This document shows positions 44,412 to 54,579 of a stretch of DNA of 64,000 nt, one piece after another. How positions within the stretch are numbered: the stretch's first letter is position 1; every line of letters starts with the position of its first letter. The notes below the pieces were generated by a model. It did not search any database and was not told the DNA's origin. It worked only from the letters and a program-made list of their open reading frames with translations. Source of the DNA: Holothuria scabra (lineage: Eukaryota > Echinodermata > Holothuroidea > Aspidochirotida > Holothuriidae); contig CM074179.1 in assembly GCA_037179385.1 (NCBI GenBank), positions 8,618,001 through 8,682,000 on the forward strand, in the 5' to 3' direction. Position numbers and translations under genes: made by a program.

Positions 44412-44718
44412 CCAAACTTTTATCATGGCTGGTCCAGAATATTTCAATTCCGTACCCAATCGCACCCAATCTGCCTTAAGATAGAAGGAACCTTTTTCAT
44501 GACCATGCCATCCTTAGTTCCTGGCTCTATTTCTTGTATCCTGGCTGGAGTCTTTAACTGTTTCCCCAACGTACAGCTTGACCGACTGTCCTCTTAGCTG
44601 TGGCGTAGGCATTGTTTACAAAGAATGGCGAGTGAAACATCCCGGTTTGTGAGAATTCACTTTGGAGTGGGTGTACTCTTCCTTGACCTTGTCTCCGCGT
44701 AATTGTGAAGTTGTGGCA

Positions 44719-45361
44719 GGGAGGCTGAAATGATGAAAGTAGAGGACCTTCAGCCCTCCTCGGACTCTGAGATTTCTTCAGTTTCAGCAATGTCGGATGG
44801 CGGGGGGCCTGCCTCAAAGGAGCCACCTTCAAGGGAGGGGTGGTTTGATTTGTGTGAAGGGGAGGGGCCAGAGTCTAGTCTTAAGAGGTCAGCCTCTCAA
44901 GATGTATCAGACCGGATGGCCCATCAGTCTGGGACGCCTGTACCGAGCCCACGTATTAAAAAGGTGAAGTCCCAGACCGATGGGTAGCAATGGGCAGTGT
45001 ACATAGTTATGTCCTGAAACACTTTAATGTAATTGGCTTCGTAATTAGTTTTGCTCTGTGTTGGTCTGACTTAGTTGTATTTGTACTTTTTCATGGGTGT
45101 TTTGGGAATGGTTCGCAATTTTGTTTTGGTCCAGTTCTGTTTTGGTTCTAGTTTTTGTTTCTCCGTGCCTTATTTTGTGTACAAACCTGTATATAGTGTT
45201 TCGGTTGAGTTGACGGGTTGTTCGGGTGGGGTTGGTGTGTCGTTTCCGTTTGTGACAGACCTGTGTAGATGGTTGATGGTTAGCTTTCGTGTTTTCGTCC
45301 GGCTGGGTTAAGTTAGGTCTATTTGTTCATACGTGCCTGTTTCTATGTACGTTCTAAAAAG
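44719..45361 (+). mobile_element. ORF1-only LINE insertion (ORF1 C-term plus D-type 3' UTR) with target duplication
   Basis: A 643-bp unit is flanked by GAAGTTGTGGCA (44707-44718) and AAAGTTGTGGCA (45362-45373), a 12-bp duplication with one mismatch inside the old ORF2. It contains the ORF1 C-terminus (44730-44987: SSDSEISSVSAMSDGGGPAS, REGWFDLCEGEGPESSLKRS, IKKVKSQTDG-stop) followed at once by a roughly 370-bp D-type 3' UTR ending CTATGTACGTTCTAAAAAG. There is no ORF2. Because one duplication encloses both parts, the ORF1-3'UTR joint existed in the RNA that was inserted. Confidence 0.8.
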
Positions 45362-45919
45362 AAAGTTGTGGCATGTCCAATTTCGGATCAAGATGCAGGT
45401 ACCGCCTCCCAACCCCCTTGAGGAGGGGGTTCTGGAAAATGAATACATATATTCCAACTGGGACTGACTATAACAAAGAATTGAAAGCCAGGTACAAAGG
45501 GTGGTGAACATTGAAGCCGGCCTTCCTGACGGGTTTAGACTGGGGGGCGGGGGATGATGTAAAGTCTCGGATCAAACAGTGTACAGCTGAGCACTGTGTA
45601 GCAAGAGCTCGTCGAAAGAGGGAAGAGTTCCTCTAGCTCTGCTCTTCGTCGGGAGCGGAAGTGTTTTGCGGAGCTCTCGCTGATCGTGCTGAATTTTGGC
45701 ATTGTGCTGCTGTGTTGTGCTGCTTGTTGTACTAACTTGGTGTTGGGTGTAGTCCCTCGCTTGGGGACGGGGTTTAGTTGTGCTCGTTTTAAAGCACGCC
45801 TGGTCTATAGTTGTTTAGTGTTGGGTTCCCCTTCTATTTTTTCCTTCCCGGGTTGACCTGCTGTGCTGAAGTTTTCTCTCTAGTTGCTGCGTGGCCTTGT
45901 GCCACAAACCTCTGCTGCT

Positions 45920-46197
45920 ATGCCCGGAGGTCGGGATAGCAGCATCATTAAGTTGCAGTTTGAGTCGAGGGGGAATGTTACACCCCAGCATGTTTTTTCT
46001 GTGTTGAAGAACAATAAGGTAGAGGTTAAGGATATAGAGATGTTGCAGGCTCTTGCAACCCGAAATACGTATGAGTTATGATGTATGGTTTCCTCCCTTA
46101 AGGGTGTGGAGGGTCTCACTGTCACCTCATATGATCGCTCTGTGGTGGTGACGGTGTTGTACCTCAATTTTTAGGTAGGTCAGAGCCCGGCGGCGAG
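45920..46197 (+). pseudogene. LINE ORF1 N-terminal remnant
   Basis: ATG at 45920 opens MPGGRDSSIIKLQFESRGNV and runs to ALATRNTYEL, where a deletion gives a stop at about 46079. SSLKGVEGLTVTSYDRSVVV and LYLNF-stop follow in another frame. The rest of ORF1, including all zinc knuckles, is deleted at 46197. Confidence 0.75.
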
Positions 46198-47130
46198 GGT
46201 TGCTACCCTGCCATCCTTCGTTCCTGGCTATGCCCCTTTTACCCTATCTGGAGACTTCAACTGTGTCCCTGACACACGGTTCGATCGATTGTCCGCCTGC
46301 ACATCTTCAAGCTGTAGTATCAGTATGGTGGAGTTGGACATGTTCATAAAGAATCACGATATGGTTGACGTTTGGAGAGTGCAGCTTGTCCGTGTTCACT
46401 TGGCACCGCCCTGGTGGCACGGACGCCTCAAGGTTTTACGGGGTGTACGCTCCAACTGCTTTGTCACCAAATGATTGTGAAGTTGTGGCATGTCCAGTTC
46501 TGGAAAATGAACACAGATATTCTAACAGAGGCTGAATATAGCAATGATTTTCATGCCAGGTACGAAGGGTGGCGAATGAAGCCGGCCTTTTCAACAGATT
46601 TAGAGTGGTGGGATGATGTGGTGGAATACTGTGTAGCAAGAGCTCGTCGAAGAAGGGAGGAGTTCCTTTCACTTTGCTCTAGGGATAGGAACGGGGACCC
46701 CTCCGCACTTCATGCATTCCAACAGTATCTTGATGGAAAACTACACGGGGCCCGGTTTCCTGCTCGTGTGAATTGTGTGGAGTCGGAGGAAAAACCAACC
46801 ATTAAGTTCTACCGGGACGTTACAAAGTATGCCATCGATCGCAGTAAAAAAGCTGTCCGTGAAGTCCATGGTATGGTACATAAGGACCCTCTCGACATTG
46901 TAGAAGAGTATAAATACTTTCTGTATTCCCAGGCAGATGTCGACGAAGACCTTGAAAAGTCCCTTTTAGATAATATGACCCCCTCTAAAGATCAGAATGA
47001 TGAACTTGGCTCCCCTTTATCTATTGACGAGCTCTGGAAGGCAGTGGCGAAGATGAAAGGCGGAAAGGCACCTGGGGTACCGTAGCACATGATCTCCGTG
47101 ATGTATTTGTCTCTGCCTTCCCTGCTGGCG

Positions 47131-47223
47131 CTTTTTAAGTGCATTGAAACGGCGCATACAAACAAAACTCAAACCGGATCGGGCAGAAACAAAAATGCAA
47201 ACTATTTACAAACTGCTAAATCA
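47131..47223 (-). mobile_element. 93-bp LINE tail insertion (B type) in reverse transcriptase, with target loss
   Basis: The minus-strand B-type 3' end (CACTTAAAAAG, next to C) lies in the middle of ORF2 of the copy at 45643. No duplication is visible. About 80 bp of the target (from AGSLSHSQRTG to KNKRP) are missing, so insertion was accompanied by deletion. Confidence 0.75.
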
Positions 47224-48480
47224 TTGTCACCTTGTTAAATGTAGATTTTACAAGATTCTGGCGAAAGCCCTTTGCAACAGGCTAGGCACAGTTATGCCAG
47301 ATCTTGTAGGTTCCTTTCAGACATGTGCGGTGCGGGGACACAGTATTCAGCAGAACCTCTGGGTGGTGCGGACTTAGTTGAATACGTGATGGACCGTGAT
47401 CTTCCATGTGCGCTTGTCTCCCTCGATCAGGAGAAGGCCTTCGACATGGTTGATCATGGATTCATCTTTAAAATTTTGAAGAAGTTTTGTTTGAATCCAG
47501 TTTTTGTTAAATGGACCTCCTTATTGTATTATAGTGTAAACAGTCGGGATATCGTTAATGGCCTACCGTCAGACCCCTTCAGTGTCCAACGTGGGGTACG
47601 GCAGGGGTGCCCCCTATCACCTTTACTCTACGTATTGTGTAGTGAATTACTAGCAAGAGCATTTCAAGTAGAGCCTTTGCTTCAACCATTTCACATTCCC
47701 GGTGGTGTTGAAGTTAAGTGCCTTCAGTATGCTGATGATGTCGCATGCGTAGTCTCAGACCTAGCTTCCTTCAAGGCCCTTACTTGCACGTTGTCTAAGT
47801 TTCAAAGAGCCACAGGTGCCAGACTGAATCCCAATAAGACCAAAGGACTTCGCCTAGGTAAGTGGCGGTCAAGAAGACGCCACAAGGATCAACGGCATAT
47901 GGTTTGGTTATGGGCAAACCGAGTTACTTACCTGGAATGTGAAAGTGGACCTGGTGGAAGCTAGGTTGAAGGACTTCGGCGAGCGCCACATTAGCCATAA
48001 GGTGACAGTTATCAATCGTTTTATTTTGTGGTATCCAGGCACTGTTCTGGCTGCTCCAAAGGGTGTCCTGTTGCGTCTCGAGAGGGTTGTGTTTAGGTTT
48101 TTATGATCAGGGGAGACGGAGCTCGTAAGAAGAGGAATGGTATATCAGGATGTTAGGCGTGGTGGGTTGGGCCTTGTGCATTTTCTTTCCGAACTCCGTT
48201 TGCTCCTGACCAAGGGTGTTTATAATGCTGTAGACAGCGGAATGCCTTTTGCCTATTTTGTCCCTTATTTGGTGGGTTGGGGGGATTATCATTCCGTCGG
48301 TTCCTTCCCTCCCTGTTTAGTAACAGTGAACCCCACAGCTGGATGCCCTCGGAAGCATACAGTCAAATGAGAGAAACGCTCCTTATTATGTCTACACTTG
48401 GGGGTGATTTTGAAGGATTGGTTGGCCAGGTCCAATCCAACCACTATGCTTCAGGGTCGGAAGTGTGGCGTGTGGTCCAC

Positions 48481-48561
48481 AGCAGATCATTAGACGGTTT
48501 GGGTTGTCCTTTTGTTGCAACGTGCTTGTTTCGATGTACGTAAAAAAAGCAGATCATTAGA
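48481..48561 (+). mobile_element. 53-bp LINE tail insertion with target duplication
   Basis: AGCAGATCATTAGA at 48481-48494 is repeated exactly at 48548-48561. Between them lies only the last 53 bp of a LINE 3' UTR, ending TTCGATGTACGTAAAAAA. The distal 3' UTR resembles that of the ORF1-only element at 37059. Confidence 0.9.
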
Positions 48562-49612
48562 TTACCGCAGGCGAGACCTGTTGTGGCGAATCGCACATGA
48601 TGCGATTGTAACTAATCTCAAGCGCTTTCGGTGGCGTCCTGGAGATGGCATTTACCCACGCACTGGATGCACAAAGTGGGAGAGTGTGCCACATGTGTTT
48701 TGACAGTGTGAATTTGTGGCCCTCTTCTAGGAATGGTTCCAAGTCCTGACTGATCGCTTGGCTTTGTGCAACACATGGGCGGTCGGCCAGGACTATGCCT
48801 TGTATGGTCTTTCACCCCCGCCGTGCAATACAAGTGTTCAGGGCATACTTACCTTTGTTTCGGCCTCCATAAAGCTGGCCTTATGGAGAGTCTGGAGAGA
48901 CCGATGTAACATTGTTTTAGGGGGATAGAGAAGCCTGCGGACGTCGTCCTGGCGTCGGTGAGGGCGGAGGTGAGGCTGAGGGTTGAGTCCGACTTCATTC
49001 GTTTGCCAAGGTCGGCGTTCGGTAGGCGATGGGGTCCACTCGTTTCGGTGAGGGGGAACCGTGTGGTGGTTAACGTGTAATGGGGTTGGTCTGTAGGGTG
49101 CTTATGTTGTTGTAAATAGTTTTGCAAATATCTCTGTGTATAGCTTTATTACTGTAATGAAAATTATTTCTGTACATAGTTTTGTAAATATCTGTATATA
49201 TAGCTTTATTACTGTAATGAACGTAACTTTCTGTTTGATTTAGCAGTTTGTAAATAGTTTTTTGTTTGTATGTGCCGTTTCAATGCACTCCTCCGTTATC
49301 CACGCTATTCAGCAATGCTCACGGGCATTGCAAGGAGGCGGAGGAAAAGCCTACCATCAAATTTTACCAGAACGTCACAACGTATGCCATTGATCGCCGA
49401 ATAAGAGTTGTCCGTGATGTCCACGGTACAGTACAGCATGACCCCCTCGACATTGTGAAAGTATATAAGAACTTCTATGAACAGCTTTACACCCAGGCAG
49501 ATGTCGGCGAGGAATTTCAAAAGTCCCTCTTGAGTAATTTTGATAAGTTCCCCTCTACAGAGCAGAACGATGAACTTGGTTCCCTTTGACTGTCGACGAG
49601 CTCTGGAAGTCG

Positions 49613-51543
49613 GTAAAAGAACACTGTCAAAGATGTCTTCTTCTCCCCCCCCCCCCCCCCGAGCACCCCAGAGCACATCCACTTAGTAGTTCCTGTTCGG
49701 AGAAGATTGTGCGACGTCTGTTTGTTTTAATCAAAACACTTCCCCTTACACATCGCCAAGGCATAATTTTTTGGGGTGAATCATGTCACCTGACCCTGTT
49801 GACAGTAGATGCAAAGTTATTGTTTACAAGTAACCATTTAATTGCAAACATCGACATTTGAGAATGAAATATGGGCCATATCACCAACCGTATGCTTTTC
49901 AAATTGTGTAATCATCACCGACCCACCGCCACCCTCCAGTAATTCGACTTAAGTCCGTACTTTTTGGTTTCCCGAAAGGGAAAACTATGGAGCCGCTCTT
50001 CTTCACCCTGCAAAACCTTGCGGGGCACCGCGGATTGCAAAGTCCATATTGACTATTACAAGTCATCCGTACCAATGAGCGACGACGGTTACTTATACCG
50101 CATGCTTTTACAATATTGCTCGACACAGCGTTTCTACAAAACAAAAGTCAAAGACTTTTCTGTTACTAAAAAATTTTGGGGTCATCAAGTACTGAATAAT
50201 TTAAAAAGTCGTAAATAACTTTGAAGTTTACTGCATTCATGGAGAAAATCCCCGCTCGTAGCCAGAGTGAGAAGAAGGTAAAACCCGGGAAAATTATCAA
50301 CGTGACAAAGTGTGTGGGCTACTGCAAGTAATAAGTCAATGAAAATAATCAAATTAGGGCTATCTGGGGAAAACCATGGGGGCTTAGCCCTCTTTGGCGA
50401 CCCCTTGCATGACTACGGATCTGCTAACATACATGTTTTTTATTAACTGGAGAGAATTCTTTGTATTTGCTAGTAGGCCTATAATATTCTCAGTTATTGC
50501 CACAGGTGAATACCATAGCCTAATCATTACATACTGGAGAAAACAAACACGCGCAGTATCTTAAGTTGTCAAGTGTCGTTGAGATACTACCCTTAAGGAG
50601 ATTTTCTTCATTGCATTGCTTTTCGTGGGGATGTTTAAATTGCCAAGCTATCCAATATTGAACCTGGTAATGCCCTACTCAGATGCATGGACATTTTGGT
50701 TCATAACTTGCGGTGCACTATCATTCCTCAAGGACCAACGGTGATCTCCAACAGTATCCTTTCGGGAAACGTACATAACTGTGGTTTTGATTAAATTGAT
50801 ATGTCTCCAATGATTGCACACAGGGTCAATAGTAAAGGAATAGTCCAAACCCAAACTTTTAAATCGACTTGTAGCCAGCAGGTGTAATTTCATGGCTTCA
50901 CATTGAGGACCACTGTGTTGTATTTCTTAATGGTCCATCTTGTTTTGACTTTGGATTAATTGCGTTTGCTACGTTACCCCTTAAAAGTGCCACATGCTCA
51001 GGGCTGCACTTATGGAATGAATAAAGTTTTGTTGTATAAACTTGATAGTCAATAAAGTCAAAGCACTGCCCTTTAACTTTAAGCCATCACAACACACCTT
51101 GCTATAAATTCACTTTTGGCAGTAAATACGTCAACTTCAGTTGCCAATATCTTGAGAACCGAACATTGGAAATAAATTTTGGTCTGGACTATTGTTGTAA
51201 GTGCATTCAATCCACCTTATTTCATAACAATTCACAAGCAGCTCCAAGTCTGACTAATGTTTCTGTTGTCAACACACAAGGTTGTTCTGATTTCGATCAG
51301 TCTAAAGAAACAAAATATATATGCCCAAATTTTCTGATCACCAATAAATGCACTGGATTCTCTTCATCAGAATCTGTCTCACTTGTAGCGACCGATCGGC
51401 AAGACGTCTGGGGAAAGCGACCTCTCTTACTGATACTCCTGTGGGGGGATCAAAAATACAAACCTGTGAGCAATGTTACACACACGTTGTGTACTGTGGT
51501 CTAAAACTGATAAGTATTCTGTCCAGATAAGGAATCATGATTA
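49613..51543. other. Unique non-coding stretch with a 16-C tract
   Basis: A C tract lies at 49645-49660. Short frames (for example 49964-50218) have no recognisable domain. Cys-rich readings at 51348-51530 (TCEQCYTHVVYC) are suggestive but too short to call. Confidence 0.4.
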
Positions 51544-51674
51544 GTTTTAGAGCTGTATTACTGTAATGAACATAATTTTCTGTTTGATTTAGCAGTTTTA
51601 TGTTTCTGCCCGATCCGGTGTGAGTTTTTGTTTGCATGTGCCGTTTCAATACACTTAATAAGCACGGTTTTAGA
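51544..51674 (+). mobile_element. About 115-bp LINE tail insertion (B type) in unique DNA
   Basis: GTTTTAGA at 51544-51551 is repeated at 51667-51674. In between is the end of a B-type 3' UTR (TATTACTGTAATGAACATAA to CAATACACTTAATAAGCACG). The duplication is short and slightly decayed. Confidence 0.75.
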
Positions 51675-52009
51675 AGTCTTTTTACGGCTTTGTAACAATG
51701 GTTCAAATTTAAGCTGTGGTAAGATGTCGTACTGTACAAAGAAGAAAACAGACCGCGAAGGGGGGGGAGGATGCCATGAACACAAATTTCACTATACATT
51801 AGACTAATATAACTTTAATACATTCCACTACTATCATTTTGAACCAAGCGGTGCTGCACTATTTGAACATAATCCAGTGCAGTATATACTCACTAATTTT
51901 GCTTGAGCATATGGAATATTCTGTAGCCCGGACAATTACGTCCAGCTTCCCTTTATAAAGCTGCAAATTTTCTGCGAACAATCGGGCATTCTCACATAAT
52001 CATTTGGCT

Positions 52010-52400
52010 CTTTCAAGTTATCTGAAATCTGTTGAAATTTCAAACGGCATCAGTTGTTTACCATCACCAGACGAGCTGGAAGATGCTGGAGAAGCAGCCA
52101 TCTGTAGTTCTTTGGTAAGAGTACTGACTGCCTCTGGTACCTGCTGTTCTATATTAGCTTGGAACATGAGGCACTACAGTAACATCTGAATGAGAAGGTG
52201 GGGGTGTGTGAGAATCCTCAGCTGCATCATCTAAGCACAAAGAACTGTGCTCATTTCTGAACATCTCTCTCTGAGCTGCTACTTTTGCAAGGACCTGTTC
52301 CCTTTTCTCTGACAGTTTAGCCCGCTTATTCTTGGATGAAACAGAGAATGGTTCTTCAGCTTCTTCTGTTTCAAGTTCACATGATGACGCCTTTCCTTTA
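52010..52400 (-). CDS. Possible host-gene exon(s), function unknown, frame break near 52180
   Basis: On the minus strand, after an acceptor-like TTTCAATGTTAAAG, a frame reads KASSCELETEEAEEPFSVSS, then KNKRAKLSEKREQVLAKVAA and on to PSHSDVTVVPHVPS-stop (about 52398-52154). The other frame continues in a similar style from 52186: MFQANIEQQVPEAVSTLTKE, then a Ser-rich stretch and ISTDFR-stop. The composition (charged, with a basic KRAKLSEKR stretch like a nuclear localisation signal, Ser/Pro tail) looks like coding sequence of a nuclear protein. The frame change means a pseudogene, an unrecognised short intron or a sequencing error. I recognise no family. Confidence 0.3.
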
Positions 52401-53454
52401 ACATTGAAACAAAACATGAAATGTTCATTATTCTGCCCCCCCCCCCCCCACATGAGCAACTAGGTCCACATAAACTTTCCTCTTTTTGCATTTGCATTTT
52501 AGCATCTTAGATTTACACATCCTGTTTCACATTTACACTTTTCCACTAAAAAAATTGATGCTGTCATTTATGTTAGCTATGTTTCCCTCAGTGTCCATCT
52601 CTCACTGGATTAATGAAAGCAATGTGTTGCTCCGAAGAAGTCACGCCAATGCTGAAAACTGAATTAAATATCTCAAAAGGACCATCTTGAGAGAAAGCAC
52701 CTGTATGTGTCTTCAAATGTACACTTCTGTCCCGATTCTCGATCAGCTTAATGAAAATTATGCAAATATCCATCATGCATGCAACCCGTAATGAATTTAC
52801 AGTGCTATAGGAAGGTTTTCCAAAATATCCTCTTGGTTTGCTCTTTAAAAATAGGGAACATAATCACACCCACTGCATATGAAAGTCACACTGGTAATTA
52901 ATCTCCAATGTTGTGGATAATAATTGTAAACCAATTTGTTAAATTTTCCTGTCTGGACTTTAAATGACAATTTTACGACTGAGTTACGTCGACATGGTGC
53001 CATACCCGTGAATCCCCTTTCTCATGGTTAACCTTAAGTTCAGGGAGTTCCTTGATTACCCTATTTTCAACTGAAAAAGCTTTGTCTATTGTACTACTTT
53101 GATGAGTCTCTTGCAATAACCAGTTCGTCTTGACAAACGTCAGATGTTGAAGCTAACTGCAACATTCCCTGACTCTGGCTCGGTTTCTAAAAATTTGACT
53201 TAATTGGAAGGAACAGCAATGGTAGAGAGCAACTCTGAAGTGACCTCACAATGTCTTTAGGGGTAGGTCCATGACGACCAGGATGGTCAAAGAATACATG
53301 TACTTCAGATGCTCACTGGGAGGTTACGGAACCTGCAATCCATCTCTTATACAAGAAAGAAGCATATCCTGAAAATTAACGGGCGGGTACTATTGATAAG
53401 AAACATGGCTTCCATAATGTAGCAATGTAAATGTTCGTCAGCAATGTTACTTAC

Positions 53455-53700
53455 GAAGGCAGATGGATAAGATTTCTGAAGAACAGAGGCAAACATCGCC
53501 TTCTTCTTTTTATAAGGAGTCCATCTCCTTCCTCATAAAAATTAAGGTGGTCTTCAGAAAGAGAAAAAGATGCCATCTTGTCACTAAACGAATGTTTGAC
53601 CACTGGAGAAGAATGCAGGGAAAAGATGTTACTTTCCTGAAGCTTAATGCAATCTGCACCGGTATTTCTTTCTGAGTGATCAGGTGATGGAAAGTTGAAG
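53455..53700 (-). CDS. Possible host-gene exon with GTAAGT donor, function unknown
   Basis: The minus-strand frame reads FVFNFPSPDHSERNTGADC, KLQESNIFSLHSSPVVKHSF, SLSEDHLNFYEEGDGLLIKR and on to FFRNLIHLPS. It ends at a consensus donor: exon ...CCTTC followed by GTAAGT (53454-53449). No good acceptor is visible just upstream, where the sequence is A-rich. It may belong to one gene with the neighbouring candidates at 53735-54007 and 52010-52400. No family is recognised. Confidence 0.3.
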
Positions 53701-53734
53701 ACAAATGTTCTTTTTTTCTTTTCTTTATTTTGCA

Positions 53735-54007
53735 GTTTTGCACTGTACGGATGGTATTGAACTAAATCTGTATAAAGCTTCTGGCTCTGCCGTGTTCGTT
53801 TTCACATCTATAATTGTTGCCTTTTCCTGTGCCCCATTTAAAGCAACACGTGACACAGGTTTACCAGAAATAACAACTGCAAAAGCACTTTCCTGACGCC
53901 TTGATATAATCTCAGGTGTGAATAATCGAAAACTAGCCAAATGCTCTGGGACAATTCTCATATATACATAGGCCGATCGAAAGCATGAAAAATTGGTGCT
54001 AAAAGCT
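53735..54007 (-). CDS. Possible host-gene exon, function unknown
   Basis: After an acceptor-like GCTTTTAG, the minus-strand frame reads STNFSCFRSAYVYMRIVPEH, LASFRLFTPEIISRRQESAF, AVVISGKPVSRVALNGAQEK and ATIIDVKTNTAEPEALYRFS, and is open to about 53725. The amino-acid balance is protein-like. No domain is recognised and no clear donor is seen (CCATCC-GTACAG is weak). Confidence 0.3.
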
Positions 54008-54139
54008 TAACTGAAGTGTTACGAAGTGTGAAGTCTCTGCTCCTAATTGAACAGAACAAGCCAAAGTAATTCAACGTCGGATTAGCTTCGCCTTGTCGTC
54101 TCTTTTAAGGTAGTTTTATTCCAACATTGTACTTTGTTC

Positions 54140-54185
54140 ACATTCTTGTTGGTGTGTCGTTAAATCCCATCTAACTAACTAGCCT
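54140..54185 (+). repeat. Short interspersed repeat tail (GTTGGTGTGTCGTTAAATCCC)
   Basis: TTGTTGGTGTGTCGTTAAAT, CCCATCTAACTAACTA here resembles CGTGTTGGTGTGTCGTGAAA, TCCCACTTAACTAAC at 56229-56268. It looks like the 3' end of a SINE or another LINE with an AACT-type tail. No promoter-like A and B boxes were found nearby. Confidence 0.5.
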
Positions 54186-54199
54186 GAAACACAAAATTG

Positions 54200-54372
54200 T
54201 AGAATTTGCCGGCACTACAGACCCTTCCATGTGCCCAAGCCAATGAAAAAGACACCAACCTCCACGACAACAAAATCAAGAACATGCCACTCCATGCCCG
54301 AAGGCCACACCACGAGGCATCACATCTCTATGTACCTACCTAGGACTTGACCACTGTACACCTTGGACTCGG
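54200..54372 (-). mobile_element. ORF1-only LINE remnant: ORF1 stop region and 3' UTR
   Basis: The block GACACCAACCTCCA, ACAAAATCAAGAAC, CACCACGAGG, CTCTATGTACC, GACTTGACCACTG follows the same order as 37428-37515 in the ORF1-only element. This is an independent copy of the same ORF1-stop to 3' UTR joint. Confidence 0.65.
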
Positions 54373-54577
54373 CTAGCCTTTCCCAGCTAAAGCCCAGCTA
54401 GGCTTCAGTTATTGAAGCGGTGCAAAGCTGGGCTTCAACTTGGCTTCAGCTGGGAAAGACTAGCCCAGCTGGGCCCCACGTGGGAACACCTGACAAACAC
54501 GGACGGGCCCCAGCTGGGGCCCAGCAAGTAGCCCAGCTGAAACCCAATTGGGGCCCAGCTGGGCATGTTGGCTGGGA
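54373..54577. repeat. CAGCTGGG-type degenerate palindromic tandem array
   Basis: Units CCCAGCTGGGGC, AGCTGGGCTTCA, AGCTGGGAAAG and CCCACGTGGGAAC alternate in both orientations for about 200 bp. In architecture it resembles the GC-rich array at 4395-4605: short, self-complementary, and at a LINE boundary. Confidence 0.65.
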
Positions 54578-54579
54578 TA

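Larger units (their letters stand above)
46200..49080 (+). pseudogene. LINE ORF2 (partial endonuclease, reverse transcriptase, zinc motif), broken
   Basis: It begins mid-endonuclease (LPSFVPGYAPFTLSGDFNCV). The region with SDHDAV is deleted between about 46495 and 46500. A 237-codon frame ends at 47085 in GGKAPG. The RPITLLN region is replaced by an inserted LINE tail. From 47272 a 230-codon frame carries LVEYVMDRDLPCALVSLDQE, KAFDMVDHG, VQRGVRQGCPLSPLLYVL, YADDVACVVSDLASF and GARLNPNKTKGLRLGKW. Afterwards indels accumulate. Here the G tract is short (TGGTGGGTTGGGGGG). The zinc motif CPRTGCTKWESVPHVF is shifted to YPRTGC (first Cys lost), and the final Cys is preceded by a TGA. It ends VVVNV-stop at 49080. 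Confidence 0.8.
45643..49288 (+). mobile_element. LINE copy with B-type 3' UTR and internal deletion
   Basis: A 5' UTR lacking only its first dozen bases (45643-45919), an ORF1 start (45920-46197), then a clean jump into the ORF2 endonuclease (46200) and on to a B-type 3' UTR (49081-49288). It inserted in the old LINE between 45642 and 49289. It contains two small insertions of its own (47131-47223 and 48495-48547). Confidence 0.8.
43747..49612 (+). mobile_element. Old LINE split into three pieces by two later insertions
   Basis: Pieces at 43747-44718 (ORF1 from the RRM core through knuckles to the ORF2 endonuclease), 45362-45642 (end of endonuclease, start of reverse transcriptase) and 49289-49612 (next part of reverse transcriptase) read as one element in order. 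The insertions are 44719-45361 and 45643-49288. About 20 bp of target are missing at the second insertion. The sequence is clearly more diverged than the insertions, as expected for the older host. Confidence 0.75.

Noticed and set aside
49964..50218. 84-codon plus-strand frame
   Set aside because: No motif, no splice or promoter context, and the composition does not stand out from flanks.
51166..51530. Cys-containing frames resembling a zinc-binding segment (ICLTC-x-TCEQCYTHVVYC)
   Set aside because: Needs a frame change near 51365 and has no recognised domain; too weak to list as a gene.
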